Below are positions 15,232-15,307 of a DNA stretch of 15,307 nucleotides, piece after piece. A model generated the notes under the pieces. It was given only the letters and a program-made list of their open reading frames with translations, was not told the DNA's origin and did no database searches. Positions within the stretch are counted from its first letter, which is position 1. Every line of letters starts with the position of its first letter. The position numbers and the translations under genes were made by a program. The stretch covers positions 1-15,307 of the forward strand of contig CAJTOE010000047.1 of NCBI GenBank assembly GCA_910577805.1, read 5' to 3'. This DNA is from an uncultured Oscillospiraceae bacterium. GTDB taxonomy: Bacteria > Bacillota > Clostridia > Oscillospirales > Oscillospiraceae.

Positions 15232-15307
15232 GGGCTGGTCCTTGGGACGGAGCAGGGCGCAGGCCTGACCTGCACCGAAATGGTCAGCGCCAAGGCTCTA
15301 TGCTACC
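15232..15307 (-). other. recJ: Disrupted 5' coding sequence of recJ at window edge
   Basis: In the recJ frame the 22 codons before the ATG at 15231 are open and resemble the RecJ N-terminal region, ending GQACALLRPKDQP before MHPPELFADM. They are cut off by TAG at 15298-15300. The only frame open from the window edge runs to TGA at 15284-15286. A single-base insertion or deletion between about 15284 and 15298 would join the two. This may be a real mutation or an error at a sequence end. Confidence 0.5.

Overview
The window is a high-GC stretch (above 60 % by eye) with every credible gene on the minus strand, so transcription runs from the high coordinates to the low ones. It looks chromosomal. 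The set RecJ, bifunctional Rel, Dtd, an MBL-fold hydrolase, HemZ, RlmB, a DUF624/YesL membrane protein and a DUF4015 protein, with strong GGAGG-type ribosome binding sites, points to Bacillota, class Clostridia. The high GC fits an Oscillospiraceae-type gut anaerobe (Flavonifractor/Lawsonibacter-like). That placement is inference, because no rRNA is present.

Reading in the direction of transcription, the first block (15307-9944) is stress and translation quality control. It holds recJ (its 5' end disrupted at the window edge), rel, a 246-bp MITE-like inverted-repeat element, dtd (D-aminoacyl-tRNA deacylase) and an unrecognised 121-residue protein. The recJ/rel/dtd order matches the recJ-apt-relA-dtd arrangement of Bacillus subtilis, but apt is absent.

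The second block (9923-5133) holds an MBL-fold glyoxalase-II-like hydrolase, hemZ (radical SAM), a cytoplasmic GH13 cyclomaltodextrinase/neopullulanase and rlmB (23S rRNA 2'-O-methyltransferase). Spacing is tight. GH13 and rlmB overlap by ATGA, and hemZ starts 4 nt after the hydrolase stop.

The third block (5125-2) is membrane-linked. It holds an N-terminally anchored DUF4015 glycosidase-like protein, a 740-residue membrane protein, and GNAT, DUF624/YesL and GNAT genes. The 740-residue protein has the layout of a P1B-type heavy-metal ATPase, but every catalytic motif is degraded. I consider this apparent pseudo-P-type-ATPase, with its long acidic N-terminal tail, the most unusual element here.

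The only gap of about 300 bases without a gene (10774-11075) is mostly filled by the inverted-repeat element. I found no tRNA, rRNA, CRISPR array, transposase or phage gene, and no convincing promoter or canonical terminator.
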